From contig CATIUR010000003.1 in NCBI GenBank assembly GCA_949592205.1, positions 19,244,501-19,308,500 of the forward strand: a DNA stretch of 64,000 bases, given 5' to 3'. How positions within the stretch are numbered: the stretch's first letter is position 1; every line of letters starts with the position of its first letter. This stretch comes from Helichrysum umbraculigerum. Its lineage: Eukaryota; Streptophyta; Magnoliopsida; Asterales; Asteraceae. Position numbers and translations under genes: made by a program. Under the pieces are notes generated by a model, which worked only from the letters and a program-made list of their open reading frames with translations, did not search any database and was not told the DNA's origin. Shown here piece by piece: positions 53,476 through 64,000 of the stretch.

Positions 53476-55078
53476 TTATTAACATGGCATTCATCATTTC
53501 TTTCAAGGTACGGTTCTTTCTCTCGGCAATACCATTTTGTTGAGGTGAATAAGGAGCGGTGAATTCATGTCTAATACCATGTTGCTCACAAAATTCAGCA
53601 AATGGTGATACATATTCACCTCCTCTATCACTTCTAACTACCTTGATTTTCTTATTAAGTTGATTCTCAACTTCATTCTTGTATAGCACAAATTTTTGAA
53701 TTGCTTCATCTTTACTTTTAAGTAAATATACATAACAATATTTCGTACTATCATCAATAAATGTGATGAAATACTTGTTGCCACCTCTTGTTGGAGTTGA
53801 TTTTAAATCACAAATATCCGTGTGAATTATATCAAGTGGTTCGGTTTTTCTTTCAACCGATTGGAATGATGATCTTGTAAGTTTGGATTCAACACATGTA
53901 GTACATTTGTGATTTGAGTCAATATGAAATGTTGGTATACAATTCAATTTAATTAAACGACGAATGGAATTAAAATTAACATGACCTAATCGACCATGCC
54001 ACACATTAGAAGAAGACTCAAGCATATAAGTAGAACTAGTAGTAGTCTTATTCATTTCACTTTTGATAACCATTACATTGAGTTTAAACATACCATTTAG
54101 GGCATAGCCCTTACCAACATAAATACCATTCTTGGTCAACACGACCTTATCAGACTCAAACACAAGCCTAAAACCAAACTTATTAAGCAACCACCCAGAC
54201 ACGAGATTCTTACGAATCTCGGGCACATACAACACATTATTCAATGTGAGCTCTTTCTCGGAGGTCATCTTCAAGATCAATTTTCCTTCACCCTTGATTT
54301 CAGTGGTAGCCGAGTTTCCCATGAAGAGCTTTTCACCATCCTTAACTTCCTTGAATGTGTGGAAGAGACTCTTATCGGAACAAACATGACGTGTAGCCCC
54401 AGTATCAACCCACCACCCTTTGGAATCAGTATCCACAAGGTTCACTTCCAAAATCATCATACTAAGATCGGAAACCATAGCAACAAGTCCCATCACATCA
54501 TCATCCACCATGTTAGCTTGACATGAAGAGCCATGTTTTGGCATCTTACAATTAGCAGCCCTATGACCCGGTTGGTCACAATTGTAACAAGTCCCTTGGA
54601 ATTTCTTTTTCACAATCCCAGCTTTCGGACCAAGGTTCACAGTTTTCCCCTTGCCCTTCTTTTCGTTATTGCTTTTGCCTTTGCCTTTGTAGTTCTTATT
54701 TGCCTTGGACGACTGACCATGTTCCACAATATTTGCCTTAGCAGAAGTAGGCGTGTAGCTACTCTTTTGAGCCAACTTATTGTCCTCTTCAATCCTGAGA
54801 CGAACAATAAGATCTTCTACTGACATCTCCTTACGCTTATGTTTAAGATAGTTTTTGAATTCCACCCAACCAGGAGGTAACTTCTCAATCATAGCTGCAA
54901 CCTGAAAAGTCTCACTTAGTGGCATACCTTCAGCGTGAATATCATGAAGCATGATTTGCAGTTCTTGTACTTGACTGATCACAGTCTTAGAATCAACCAT
55001 CTTATAATCCAAAAACCGAGCTACCACAAATTTCTTGGTTCCAGAATCCTCTGTTTTATACTTCCGATCCAATGATTC
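53468..55078 (-). pseudogene. gag-pol: Element C gag C-terminal part, protease and integrase
   Basis: The frame is 534 codons. It starts with the second half of the Gag core (DRKYKTEDSGTKKFVVARFL, AAMIEKLPPGWVEFKNYLKH), a Lys/Gly-rich linker, the zinc knuckle CYNCDQPGHRAANC, protease WWVDTGATRHVCSD, pre-integrase region (WHGRLGHVNFNSIRRL ... CTTCVESKL) and the integrase core (HTDICD, RSDRGGEYVS, PQQNGIAERKN), ending MLISS at a frameshift. Upstream the same frame carries a stop at 55079-55081. All catalytic motifs are present, so the lesions look secondary. Confidence 0.92.
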
Positions 55079-55429
55079 TCATAGTTCTTTAGAAGTCTTG
55101 ATTTGACAATAAACATTGTACAAACCATCAACCAAGCAATTTAGCACATAATTCCGACAAATAAAATCAGAATGGTTCCAAGCTTCAACAGCTCTCAAAG
55201 CTTGTGCATCGGTTTCCCCTTCAGCAAGTTGGGGTACAGATTCGGTCAAGAACCAAGACAAATTCAGAGTAGTGAGATAGAAGAACATTTTCTGCTGCCA
55301 CCTCTTAAAGTGAAAACCATAAAATTTTTCCGGCCTCTCAGCATGAGTAGCAATAGTTGGAATGGTCACAGAAGCAGTGTTAACACCAGACACTGGTTGC
55401 TTTGAAGCACTAGATTGACCATCAGCCAT
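55079..55429 (-). pseudogene. gag: Element C gag, N-terminal part
   Basis: The frame is 116 codons and starts MADGQSSASKQPVSG, with the copia Gag beginning FYGFHFKRWQQKMFFYLTTL. The TGA at 55079-55081 falls where related Gags have Trp (KELWESLDRKY), and the frame continues unchanged beyond it. This is a simple point lesion. Confidence 0.9.
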
Positions 55430-56123
55430 AGTAAATCTGAAAATCTAACAAACTGAAACGAATTAGCAATTAATCGTAACAGGTTATAATAAACAAGAAA
55501 CTCTAGCCTGGTTTCTTGAAAACAATACGAAACTCTATCTTGGTTTCTTTGAAACGATAAGTAACTCAATCCTGGTTTCTTATCTTCGATAGAAAAACTA
55601 TTAAATCGAAATTATGAACTGATAATAATATGTACATAATAATTAACCAAGGTGTTGATATATTCTTTATCAACCAAAATATCTCCAAATCAAAGCACGT
55701 ATACTTTAGATCTCAATATTATTTTATGCTCGTTTAAACAAACAGCTCTAATAATATGAATTAACAAATGTTACTTTGAGAAAAATAATGAAATCCACAC
55801 TCAATACGCTACTGTTATAGTATTACTTGCAAACAGGTTTAGTTATGGACCAAACTTTTAAAAGACAAATAAGTAAATCGATCCCCATTATTTAGACGTA
55901 CAGCAAGATAAAGTCTTATATATAATGCTACTTTTTGACAAACCGTTGTAGCAAAAGTAATGTGAAGTGACAAATAATTTTTGTGACACCAATCTGTGGA
56001 ATGCAATGCAACAGTAAGTCACATAAGACGGTACACGACCCAAGTCAGTGTTCCAAATTGCTGAAACGACCCAAGTCATTTTCGCTTTCCAACAGTTTCG
56101 TCTTTGACGAATATGTTTTAAGT
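55430..56123 (-). other. Element C leader, no recognisable primer site
   Basis: Noncoding leader of about 690 bp between gag and the 5' LTR. I searched for TGGTATCAGAGC on the coding strand and did not find it. The short open frame at 55888-56277 runs into the LTR and is not a gene. Confidence 0.6.
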
Positions 56124-57005
56124 TGTAGGAAACCGTAGTGTAAAAAACGAAACTGAAGTTAAACAAACAGAAACAGATAACGTAAATGATATCGAAACCG
56201 AGGCCCGTGTTGAACACGGTTCCCTTAAAACATATCCGCGTATGTTTCCCAGGGTATAACGGTAGCAGCTGTTGCACAGCCGGAGTCGTAACTTGCCTGG
56301 GACGTGAAGATCAAAAATACGTATATAAAGTGTAGCTGAACGAGAGAAGTAAAGTGTATGGTATTTCGTATATCTTGAATGAAACCAGAGGTTGATATTT
56401 ATACTGAAATCTCAACTTGGACAACAAGCTATAATCTTTTGAAACTAAAAAAAACGATTTGATGATTTATCAAATCGTTTTAAATTTTGAAAAGATACGA
56501 AAATTAAATGGATCAATCTGTTCCATAAATATATTTTCTAGAAGCTTCTGAAAAATCGTGGGTTGTGCAGGCTCGATGATTTCGGAGCTGCATTCGTGTT
56601 CGCAGGTCGCGCGGGCATGCATTGTTCACAAGCTCGAACCCAAATTTATCATGATTTGCACCCCCCCTGCGCGCGCGTAGGCACGGGAGTAAAACACATC
56701 ATATGAGATCATACCATGACCTCAACCATTGAGCTTATAAATTACTCACAAGATATGTATAGTTTCCAATGTGGGACAACTTCCACTCATTTCTTAGCTT
56801 CCATTTTCCGTTTCAAGTACCTTACTTTACAACTCGATATCTCATTCATCTTAACTCCGTTTTGGACATATCTTAGCTCGTTGTGAAGCTCTCATCAAGG
56901 AGAACACAAACCCACAAAACATTAACTATATATATAATATATACATATAGTAATGTATGTCCAAAGTTGATAAAAACGGCATGTTTTTATCAAAATTTTC
57001 CAACA
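56124..57005 (-). repeat. Element C 5' LTR
   Basis: The LTR is 882 bp. It differs from the 3' LTR by roughly fifteen or more substitutions and several small indels, and is followed by the TTAAC duplication. Confidence 0.92.
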
Positions 57006-57721
57006 TTAACACTCTGAACAAAATTACAATCTACCTATGTTGTTTGGTACTATATGAATGAAGAACAAACTAAAATATAAAATATAGCAAATTTAACAGT
57101 TAATAAATATATAATCGGAGTTTACTATGCAATTTCCAGAAACAATGGGTTAAATGTCACCATCCTTAATTACCCCCACACTTTCATTATCAAGTTGTTA
57201 GGAGAATGTAAATTTTATTCTACATCTCACCAACAAAATATTGGATACTAAGTTGAATTGATTAAATTATAACTTTATCAATGAAAATTTACCTTAAAAG
57301 TGTTGAAGCTAGAAGATTCATATTTGTCCCTCTAATCACATTGGACGATCTATAGTGGCTACATGACAAAATCCCTCCATAGCAAATAAAGCTTTTATAC
57401 TAATAATTTATTTAATATGCTTATTAATTGATATTTGATATCGATCTTATTTGTATGAGGTGACAAATAATAGTTACTTTTTCCCCATACTAATAAGTTA
57501 TAGATAACCTTACTTGGATCAAGATGAATCCAAACTATTATTATTAGTATATGATTTAAATTACTACTAACCAATTTTGGCATTACCATACCATAAGCAA
57601 TAATATTATGACACAAACATCAAAGATAAATAAAAATATACAATACAAACCTTATTTTAAATTGTATCTTTATCTAAATTATTTAAATCCTATTTTTTAT
57701 TAACTAAAACTAATTTATGAG

Positions 57722-57868
57722 GGGTTGCCACGTGGCATATTTGCCTGCGTGATAAATTGTGGAGCCATTATTAATACTCGCTTAGTATATACATAGATAC
57801 TAAGCGAATATAAAAGAAAGCTCCAGATTTTGCCACCTAAGATTGAATGCCACGTGACAGTCTCTTAA
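57722..57868. repeat. Small foldback structure with inner palindrome
   Basis: GGGTTGCCACGTGGC ... GTGGAGC on the left is loosely mirrored by GCTCC ... TTGCCACC ... GCCACGTGAC on the right, around a strong hairpin CGCTTAGTAT-ATACTAAGCG (57779-57809). It could be a tiny MITE or a Helitron-like hairpin. Confidence 0.45.
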
Positions 57869-58387
57869 AATTTTCAATTGATAATATTGTTTAATTCGAA
57901 TGACTAATTAATGACAATTATATTTATTTTAGAATTCCTAACTTACAAGGATTACCTAAAATTATAATTTTACTTGAATATTCAGTATCACTCTCTCCTT
58001 TTGCAAATACAATTAAATGAATTAATTATGATAATGTTATATCAATTAGTATATAAATTTTGAACTCATGAAAAGATTATCAGAAGTGAATGCATATCTT
58101 CAATCAAGTAGAATAAATATTATTTTTAATGTAATAATAAATTAAAATTAATACTAACAAACAACAAAAGAGTACTAATTTAATAAGGAGCATTCTCTTA
58201 TTTCTATTGTAAAAGCAGAAAACGAGATGACCTATCCTTCTTTATGGCCTTAACTAATAGTTACAATTTGATTATAACGAGGTTTTCTAATCCATGCGTT
58301 TCGGCGGGATCTATAAAATATACTTTTAAATAAATAAATTTATTAATTAATATTAGAATATATAAGTCAATGTATTAATATTCTAAT

Positions 58388-58565
58388 CTAGGGGTGAGCA
58401 TTCGTACCCGAATCTCGATCCCGTACCGGTACCGTACCGAAATCGTACCGAACCGGTACTGTACCGCTTTAAACGGTCCGGTATTTGGTACTCACTTTAG
58501 GGCCAAAAAGATAACCGGTACAAACCGGTTCGGTACCGTTATTTTACCACTTTTCCCGCTTTGGT
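58388..58565. mobile_element. hAT-like MITE fragment rich in GGTACCG
   Basis: It begins TCTAGGGGTGAGCATTCG, a common start of plant hAT MITEs, and continues with repeated CCGTACCGGTACCG and CGGTAC words. The far end was not identified. Confidence 0.45.
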
Positions 58566-58714
58566 ACCATATCCGAAATATACATTTTTTTTTTGTTATA
58601 GGTCCGTAGGTTCTTTCTATATTTTAAAAAGATTTATTTGAAACATCATTTCTATGATCATATGATACGTCATAAAAATGATATTTTAAGGTAATTAAGA
58701 AAAGTATAAAATAG

Positions 58715-59765
58715 TGTTGAGTCACTGGTCGCTGACCATGATAAGTCACTGGTCGCTGACCAACTCAATAATGTATAACTCGATGAAGAAATGATCTATA
58801 TCAAAGCTGCTGTTGCTGAAGCTAACAATTGATGATCGCTATTCGTTCTACCTGGATTTAACATACTGAGGAAGGTTAAAGCTCAACTTTGTGTGTCGCT
58901 GATTCAAGCAGTGAGAGCTCTATATCTTCAAATGAATAAAGGCAAAAGTCACTGCTCGAATAACAGCTAGTCACTAAAGAACAATATTTCAAGTCATTCT
59001 ACAAGAGCATGCTAGCTCGCAGTGAGTGAGGAGAGTTACTGCATCTTCAGTGACTATTCAATAAAGCCTCTTTAAACTACAAGTACAATGGTTCTATACT
59101 TATATACATCAGCAAGAGTTTCTTGTACTTAAAGAATGTCTGAAGGATTACGTGGCAGCAAGTGATTGGCTTTAAGGAAGAGAGATATTTGCGGTAACAG
59201 AATTGGGACCCGCAGAATGTCGGTTCATCAGAGATCAAGCCAATCAAGCAGCGACACGTGTCATTCCAAGATCCTATTTTTTAGGAGATATTTTAGGAAC
59301 TCTTGTAGTATATATAGTTCAGCATATTGTACTTTAGAGGCTAGTTGTCATTTACGTATTATTCACTTGTGTGTCAGTGAATATAGTTTGTCTAAATACG
59401 TATTGTCACTCAGCGAGAAAAACAGCTAGCGTGTTTGTCCACTACTGTTTATCTCGTTTGTAATAGTTAGCTAGAGAGTACTTGATTTGAATTAGCTTTG
59501 GCTAAGCTAATTCATTCCGCAATCAATACTCAGTGAGTTCTATAATCAATAAAATTCACAGTTTAGCTATTTATTGCGTATTCTACTTTGATACTGTCAT
59601 ATCTATTTGTTACATACTCTGTTTATGTTCAATCAATTAAAAACTAGCTAAATAACTCAATTAAACTTTGAAATAGTTTTTAATTGTATTCAACCCCCCT
59701 TCTACAATTAAACTTTACATATTGAGATTCCATATCACTTATCTATAGTGATTACGGGACTATCA
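58715..59765 (+). repeat. Element E 5' LTR
   Basis: The LTR ends GGGACTATCA just before the primer site, which fixes the right border. The left border, TGTTGAGTCACTGG, is a reasonable TG start but cannot be checked without the other LTR. The first 50 bp contain AGTCACTGGTCGCTGACCA twice (58720-58738 and 58744-58762). Confidence 0.6.
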
Positions 59766-59767
59766 AT

Positions 59768-59780
59768 TGGTATCAGAGCA
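59768..59780 (+). other. Primer binding site of element E
   Basis: TGGTATCAGAGCA follows the LTR end after AT and is complementary to initiator tRNA-Met. Confidence 0.92.
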
Positions 59781-59813
59781 GAGTTGGTTTAAATCAATTA
59801 ACCAGATCTGCAA

Positions 59814-60780
59814 ATGGAATCAGTAAAGTACAGCTGCGTTGACTCTGAGTATCAGAAGGGAAATGGTTCTACTACCAAACCTCCAGCGTTTGATCCCTCT
59901 AGGATTGAAACCTGGATGTCCCGGATGATGATGTTTCTTGATCTTATTGATGATCGTCTTTGCAATATCATAACCAATGGTCCCCATATTCCAACCACTA
60001 TTATTCCTGCTGTCGTAGCTACTGCTACCACTCCTGCAATACCAGAAATGGTTTTGCCTAAGAGAGAGGAACAGTGGACGGATGAGGATAGACGATTGGT
60101 TAGATTAGATAAACAAGCTAAAATCTACATTGGCATGTCACTTCCTGATGAAGTGTTTGAATCAATCAGGCTTTGCAAAACTGCAAAAGATATGTGGGAT
60201 ACCCTTAAGAATATATATATATATATATATTGGAACTCCTGATATTATTCGCTGCAGGGAAGTAAATCTCGCTCGCCAGTATGAGCTATTCGCAATGGAA
60301 CCCAACGAGTCACTATCTTCTACTTATACCAGATATCAATCGCTGATGAACAAAATGGAGAAGGCTGGTATAGGAAAGGAGCAACGATTTGTTGTTAAAA
60401 AGTTCTTGGAATTATTGCCAAGAAAAGTTTGGGGAACCATTCCTACCTGTACGAGATAGAGGAATGATTATACAAATCTTAATCTTACTCAAGTCTATGG
60501 TATTTGGCTCAACTGGGAGCAGTCAGAAAAACAAGCTGATCAAAGTGAGCACATTCGTGCAACACTTGGAAGTCAAAAAGTATCGAATGCCCTTGTAGCT
60601 GAGCTTGAAGAAATTGATCAGAGACAGAAATCAAAAGTTTCTAAGAAAAGTTCAAAGTCGCTGATAGCTGGTGAAGAAGGTGAAGGAGCTGAAGAACAAT
60701 CGGAGTATGAATATGATGAGGGTCTAGAAAAGTTGGAAAGAGACATGGCAATGATGGAACACCAGATCAAAAAGATTTGC
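59814..60780 (+). pseudogene. gag: Element E gag, N-terminal part, several frameshifts
   Basis: Gag starts MESVKYSCVDSEYQ at 59814 and shows a copia capsid core (FDPSRIETWMSRMMMFLDLI, LDKQAKIYIGMSLPDEVFES, TAKDMWDTLKN). A run of ten AT (60211-60230) then throws it out of frame. The protein continues in a second frame (GTPDIIRCREVNLARQYELF, RYQSLMNKMEKAG, ELLPRKVWGTIP) to about 60450, and in a third (LTQVYGIWLNWEQSEKQADQ, EGLEKLERDMAMMEHQIKKI) to about 60780. At least three frameshifts make it nonfunctional. Confidence 0.85.
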
Positions 60781-62101
60781 TGGTGCTCCATCATCTGATA
60801 ATTTCAAATCAAAAGGTGAATGCTACAAGTGTGGTAAACCTGGTCACTTTGCAGCTGATTGTAGATCAAAGTCAGTCAACCAAGTCCCTGAACCAGTGCC
60901 AGACTTCAGAAATGACAAGTACAACAAGTACAAGGCAAAATACAAGAAACTGAAGGAAATGGCTAAATCTGGAAAGAAGGGAAAAGGTTTTGTTGCTGAA
61001 GAGGGTTCATTCAGTGACTCTAACTCATCATCATCGGATGAAGAAGAAGCAATGATTTGTTTAGATAAGGAGTACTGTCTAATGGCTGATGACGCTGAAT
61101 TTCTTGAAGATATCAAAGAAGTCACTCTTAAGTGTTCAGCATCTGAATGGGATCCTGAAACTCTTTACAAGGTACATTGTTTTAAATCATCTTCAGTTTC
61201 TGAAAAAGAGAATGTTTTTAAGTCTCTGATAGTTGACTTATCAAATGCTCATGACATTCAGAAAAGACAAAGGAATGAGATCAGCGACTTAAAAACCAAA
61301 CTAACTGATCAGAGTGAAAATGTGTCAAAACTTAAAAGGTTAAAGCTAGATCTTGATGCACAAACTTATGCTAATCAAGTATGTGTTCAGGAGAAAGTAA
61401 AATTTGAAACACAATTTCTACAACTTAAAAAGGTCATGGAATGTTGGTGTAAGTCTAACAACAATGTAAATCAGTGTGTTAATAATCAAATTCCAAAACA
61501 AGCTAAAGCTATTTTGGGAGGAGATTTTGGCTATGCTGCATCACTCGCTGACTCAACGAAAGTTGATCATGTCTTTGAACCCAAGGGTAATTCTTCAGAA
61601 GCTATTTTTGAACCTATATCAGTCTTCAGTGAGCCAAGACCAAACTATTTCACTAAAAGAAAATTGGTCACTGCTGATTCTGATATGACAGAAGGTAGTG
61701 ATGAGATAAATGTTTTGGAAACTGTCAAATCATCAGTAACTTCACATCTCATCAAATCCATCTATGATAATCAGGTAAATATCAGAAACTTCACTGACAC
61801 AGTATCAGTCACTGAGAAAACTTCTATCAGTGATCTTAAGTCAAAGATGCAGGAAGTAAAAATCAGCAACAGAAGTTGTTTGATTGTGTCAGATCAGCAA
61901 CTTAAAATAAGGAAAGTCAAAAAGGCCAGTTATTTAAACAAAAAGTGTTATAAATGTGGTGAAAGACAGCACTTGTCATCTGAATGCTTAGCTCTACCTA
62001 TTTCAAAACATCAAATCATCAGTGAGCATTCAGATACGATTTATGCAAATCAGTGGAAGCCAAAACCAAGGCTTAGCCACTATGAACCTACTTCTGGCTA
62101 G
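60781..62101 (+). pseudogene. gag: Element E gag, C-terminal part with two zinc knuckles
   Basis: The open frame to 62101 includes the knuckle CYKCGKPGHFAADC (60821-60862), a Lys-rich stretch, an acidic Ser patch (DSNSSSSDEEEAM), a helical region (FKSLIVDLSNAHDIQKRQRN, VSKLKRLKLDLDAQTYANQV) likely to be a coiled coil, and a second, imperfect knuckle CYKCGERQHLSSEC near the C terminus. This layout parallels the Gag of element D. The frame uses no start of its own; it is the continuation of the broken upstream gag. 62102-62387 is noncoding. Confidence 0.83.
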
Positions 62102-62387
62102 GATCACCAGTTAAACTTAAATAAATAAATAGATTCTTTGAATTTATTTATTTATTTTTGCTTATCTTTTACATTTGCTTTAAATAAATTGATTCTACAG
62201 TTTATAACATTAGAATAATATATTCACTAATCAACTGACTTTCACTAAATCAATCAGCAAGTTCAGAAATTAGTATGTTATATTCATCTTCTATTATAAC
62301 TCGTAAAGTCACTTGAATATCTTTTATGTCTAAAAGTTTGATTAATGATATTTTTCTTTGATATCACTAGCTGATCGGGTCAGTATT

Positions 62388-64000
62388 TGTGACACCCGCA
62401 AAATTAGGACTTGTAATTAGTGCCTAATCACATTTTAATACGTATAATTAGTTCCGTGTTAGGCTAATTGTATGTATCAATATATATATTGGAATATATA
62501 TACACGTACGCGATTATATTCAATCGTGCATTTTCATATCGGGCGGATCCCGATGCATTAATACGGACGTTGGTGAACTCAATTTATTAAATAATATGAA
62601 ATTATTTAATAAACATATGTAATTCTAAATATTTGATCTCGTATTGTTTAAAATGCTCAGAAACGACCGAAAACGCGTGAAACGCGCCCGACAATCAAAT
62701 AACAGTCAAAATATATTTTATGAATTAAAATATATTATTTTGGATAGAAATCAATTATTTAAAACATCGTATTTCAAATCGATAACAAAAACGTATAATT
62801 TAAACGTTACGCGACTAAACAACAGAAACTCGAAACCGCAAATCAATACCGACACCATAACCAAACATTTTAGAAATGTTTTCCAAGTATTCTAAACAAT
62901 ACTTCAATTCAAACATATTGAAATTCAATCGTCATTTAAAACGGGTGCGTATAACGTTTAAATTACAAACGAACGTTTAAACGACCGAGGAAACAAACAC
63001 CGTACACAACGCAAACTCGGGGAACAAAATTTAACAAACCACACCTTGTGGGGGACCCACAAGGGTCAATTTTTTTTCAGCCCAAACAAGATCCACCATT
63101 TGTGGATCTTGTTTCTTGAATATTGATTTTTAATTAAACCACAAAAGATCGTAAGCATTCCTTATTCAAATCACCACCTTACTCTTTCATTTCCTCTCAT
63201 CTCTCTCTCTAAAATCAGTGGAAGAACCACCACAAACCACCACCTTTATCACCTTAAAACCACCATCAAAATTCCTTGGTTTACTTCGCGGTTTGAAGCA
63301 AAAATGATCACCATTCGGAGCTACACGTTTCTATCTTTTCGGATTCTTCATACGATCATTGTAAGGATCCCGACACCTTCTAAAAGTACTTTTATTATGT
63401 TTATATAGATGTTATATTGTTCATACAACTTGTTGATGTCCAAAAATCATAATGAAAACACCTAAGAATGAAGGCAGATTCTGTCCCAGAAAATACGTCA
63501 CACAAAAATGTCCATATCTTGAGTTCTAGGAAGAATTAGACAACGAAACACATATCAAAATTTTCATATGGAAGATCTCTACAAAAAGTTCTTTTTTAAC
63601 CTCTTCCAGAAATTCACGTATTTTTGTGTAAAGCTCAATCTTTGGACTGAACTTACTTTCGGACCAAAACCGACCACTCTTCGTATTCATTTTTGTTAAA
63701 AATAGTAAATGAACATATAAAAATACCATAAAGTGCATAAATGAACTAGACATATATGAGGATATGTGTGATTATTAGTTAGGTATGAATCGGACTAGAA
63801 CTGGTACAAATCGAGAGGTTTATCGAGTTCAAAATCTGGAAAAATGAATACTAAGGGCTGTTTTGGTATTTTCATAAAACCGACACTTCGGGTTAACCAC
63901 GACACGAAACGATAATTTTTACAAGCTTTATAAACATATTAATGACTTCCCTAAAAGTTTTAAATTAAACCGAACGCGTCTGACCTTGTAAACGAAAACT
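62388..64000 (+). repeat. Gypsy LTR F, 5' part (runs off the window)
   Basis: It starts TGTGACACCCGCAAAATTAGG and shares with the LTRs of A and B the block from TTAGTGCCTAATCA through ATTAGTTCCGTGTTAGGCTAA, the ACGGACGTTGGTGAAC block, the CT-rich leader (63178-63215) and the CACC.TTC.GAGCTACACGTTTCTATC region ending in a donor-like GTAAGG (63361). It is therefore a third member of the same Tekay-type group. Beyond 63361 it lacks the TGCGA-type array. No gene is seen; the small open frames are not supported. Confidence 0.8.

Larger units (their letters stand above)
38029..57005 (-). mobile_element. Element C: Ty1/copia retrotransposon, minus strand, split by element D
   Basis: The LTRs at 38029-38916 and 56124-57005 start TGTAGGAAACC and end TTTTCCAACA. 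The target duplication TTAAC is at 38024-38028 and 57006-57010. A CCCCC-rich polypurine complement follows the left LTR. The gag-pol order reads right to left. The LTRs differ by many substitutions and several indels, so C is clearly older than D, which is inserted into its reverse transcriptase/RNase H region. Confidence 0.93.
57011..58714. other. AT-rich noncoding DNA
   Basis: No gene is recognised; the open frame 57395-57616 has no protein-like features. It holds a small foldback (57722-57868) and a GGTACCG-rich MITE-like patch (58388-58565). Confidence 0.65.
58715..62387 (+). mobile_element. Element E: Ty1/copia retrotransposon, 5' part, plus strand
   Basis: A 5' LTR (about 58715-59765), primer site (59768-59780) and a broken gag (59814-62101) are present. 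The element is cut at 62388 by the start of gypsy LTR F, so pol and the 3' LTR are out of view. The two zinc knuckles and long helical region in Gag resemble a Sirevirus-type copia element. Confidence 0.8.

Noticed and set aside
59166..59429. 87-codon frame in the LTR of element E
   Set aside because: Entirely within the LTR just upstream of the primer site; no protein-like features.
62644..62895. 83-codon frame in LTR F
   Set aside because: AT-rich LTR sequence with no domain; the corresponding parts of the A and B LTRs are noncoding.

Overview
The window is plant nuclear DNA made almost entirely of transposable elements. I found no convincing host gene, tRNA, rRNA or CRISPR array. The families present are Ty3/gypsy chromoviruses of the Tekay/Del type, Ty1/copia elements including a Sirevirus-like one, a Mutator-type element, foldback/MITE elements and Helitron-like ends. 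Together with long (AT)n and (AAT)n microsatellites these point to a eudicot. The protein flavour recalls composite-family (Asteraceae) genomes, but that is an impression, not a proof.

Layout. 1-2339: 5' part of a minus-strand copia element (gag runs off the left edge), apparently inserted in a plus-strand LTR whose remnant is 2340-2591. 2592-5039: AT-rich DNA with a 76-bp tandem duplication, (AT)n tracts, a long-arm foldback element (3882-4438) and a Helitron-type 3' end (about 4989). 5040-33831: a Mutator-type element with a 10-bp target duplication, split by a complete gypsy element, A (6043-33457, TSD AAAAT, 2701-bp LTRs). A is itself split by an opposite-strand gypsy block, B (12673-29752, TSD CAAGG). 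B is a tandem LTR-internal-LTR-internal-LTR array with one outer target duplication, most simply explained by unequal recombination after a single insertion.

33842-38028: AT-rich DNA with a hAT-like MITE, more Helitron-like ends, microsatellites and a 466-bp foldback MITE with a 9-bp TSD. 38029-57005: a minus-strand copia element, C (TSD TTAAC), split in its reverse transcriptase region by a younger minus-strand Sirevirus-like copia element, D (40184-52061, TSD ACCTC). D carries a long broken extra reading frame between pol and its 3' LTR. 57011-58714: AT-rich DNA with small foldback/MITE-like structures. 58715-62387: 5' part of a plus-strand copia element, E (LTR, primer site, broken gag), cut by the start of a third gypsy LTR, F (62388 to the window end).

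How it fits together: insertion order can be read from the nesting (Mutator element, then A, then B, then B tandem growth; C then D). All coding capacity concerns retrotransposition: Gag, protease, reverse transcriptase, RNase H and integrase. B is the least damaged; A, C, D and E carry nonsense or frameshift lesions. The most unusual signal is that several families each carry their own short, often palindromic word repeated many times: CTGCGAGTCGAG-like in the left copia element, TGTGTCGCAT in A, TGCGACGT in B, CAGNGGY with CACTG palindromes in D, and TCACTG/CAGTGA in E. The words lie mainly in LTRs and leaders but in D and E also spill into coding sequence. Their function is unknown; a family-specific recognition or anti-silencing signal is a hypothesis.
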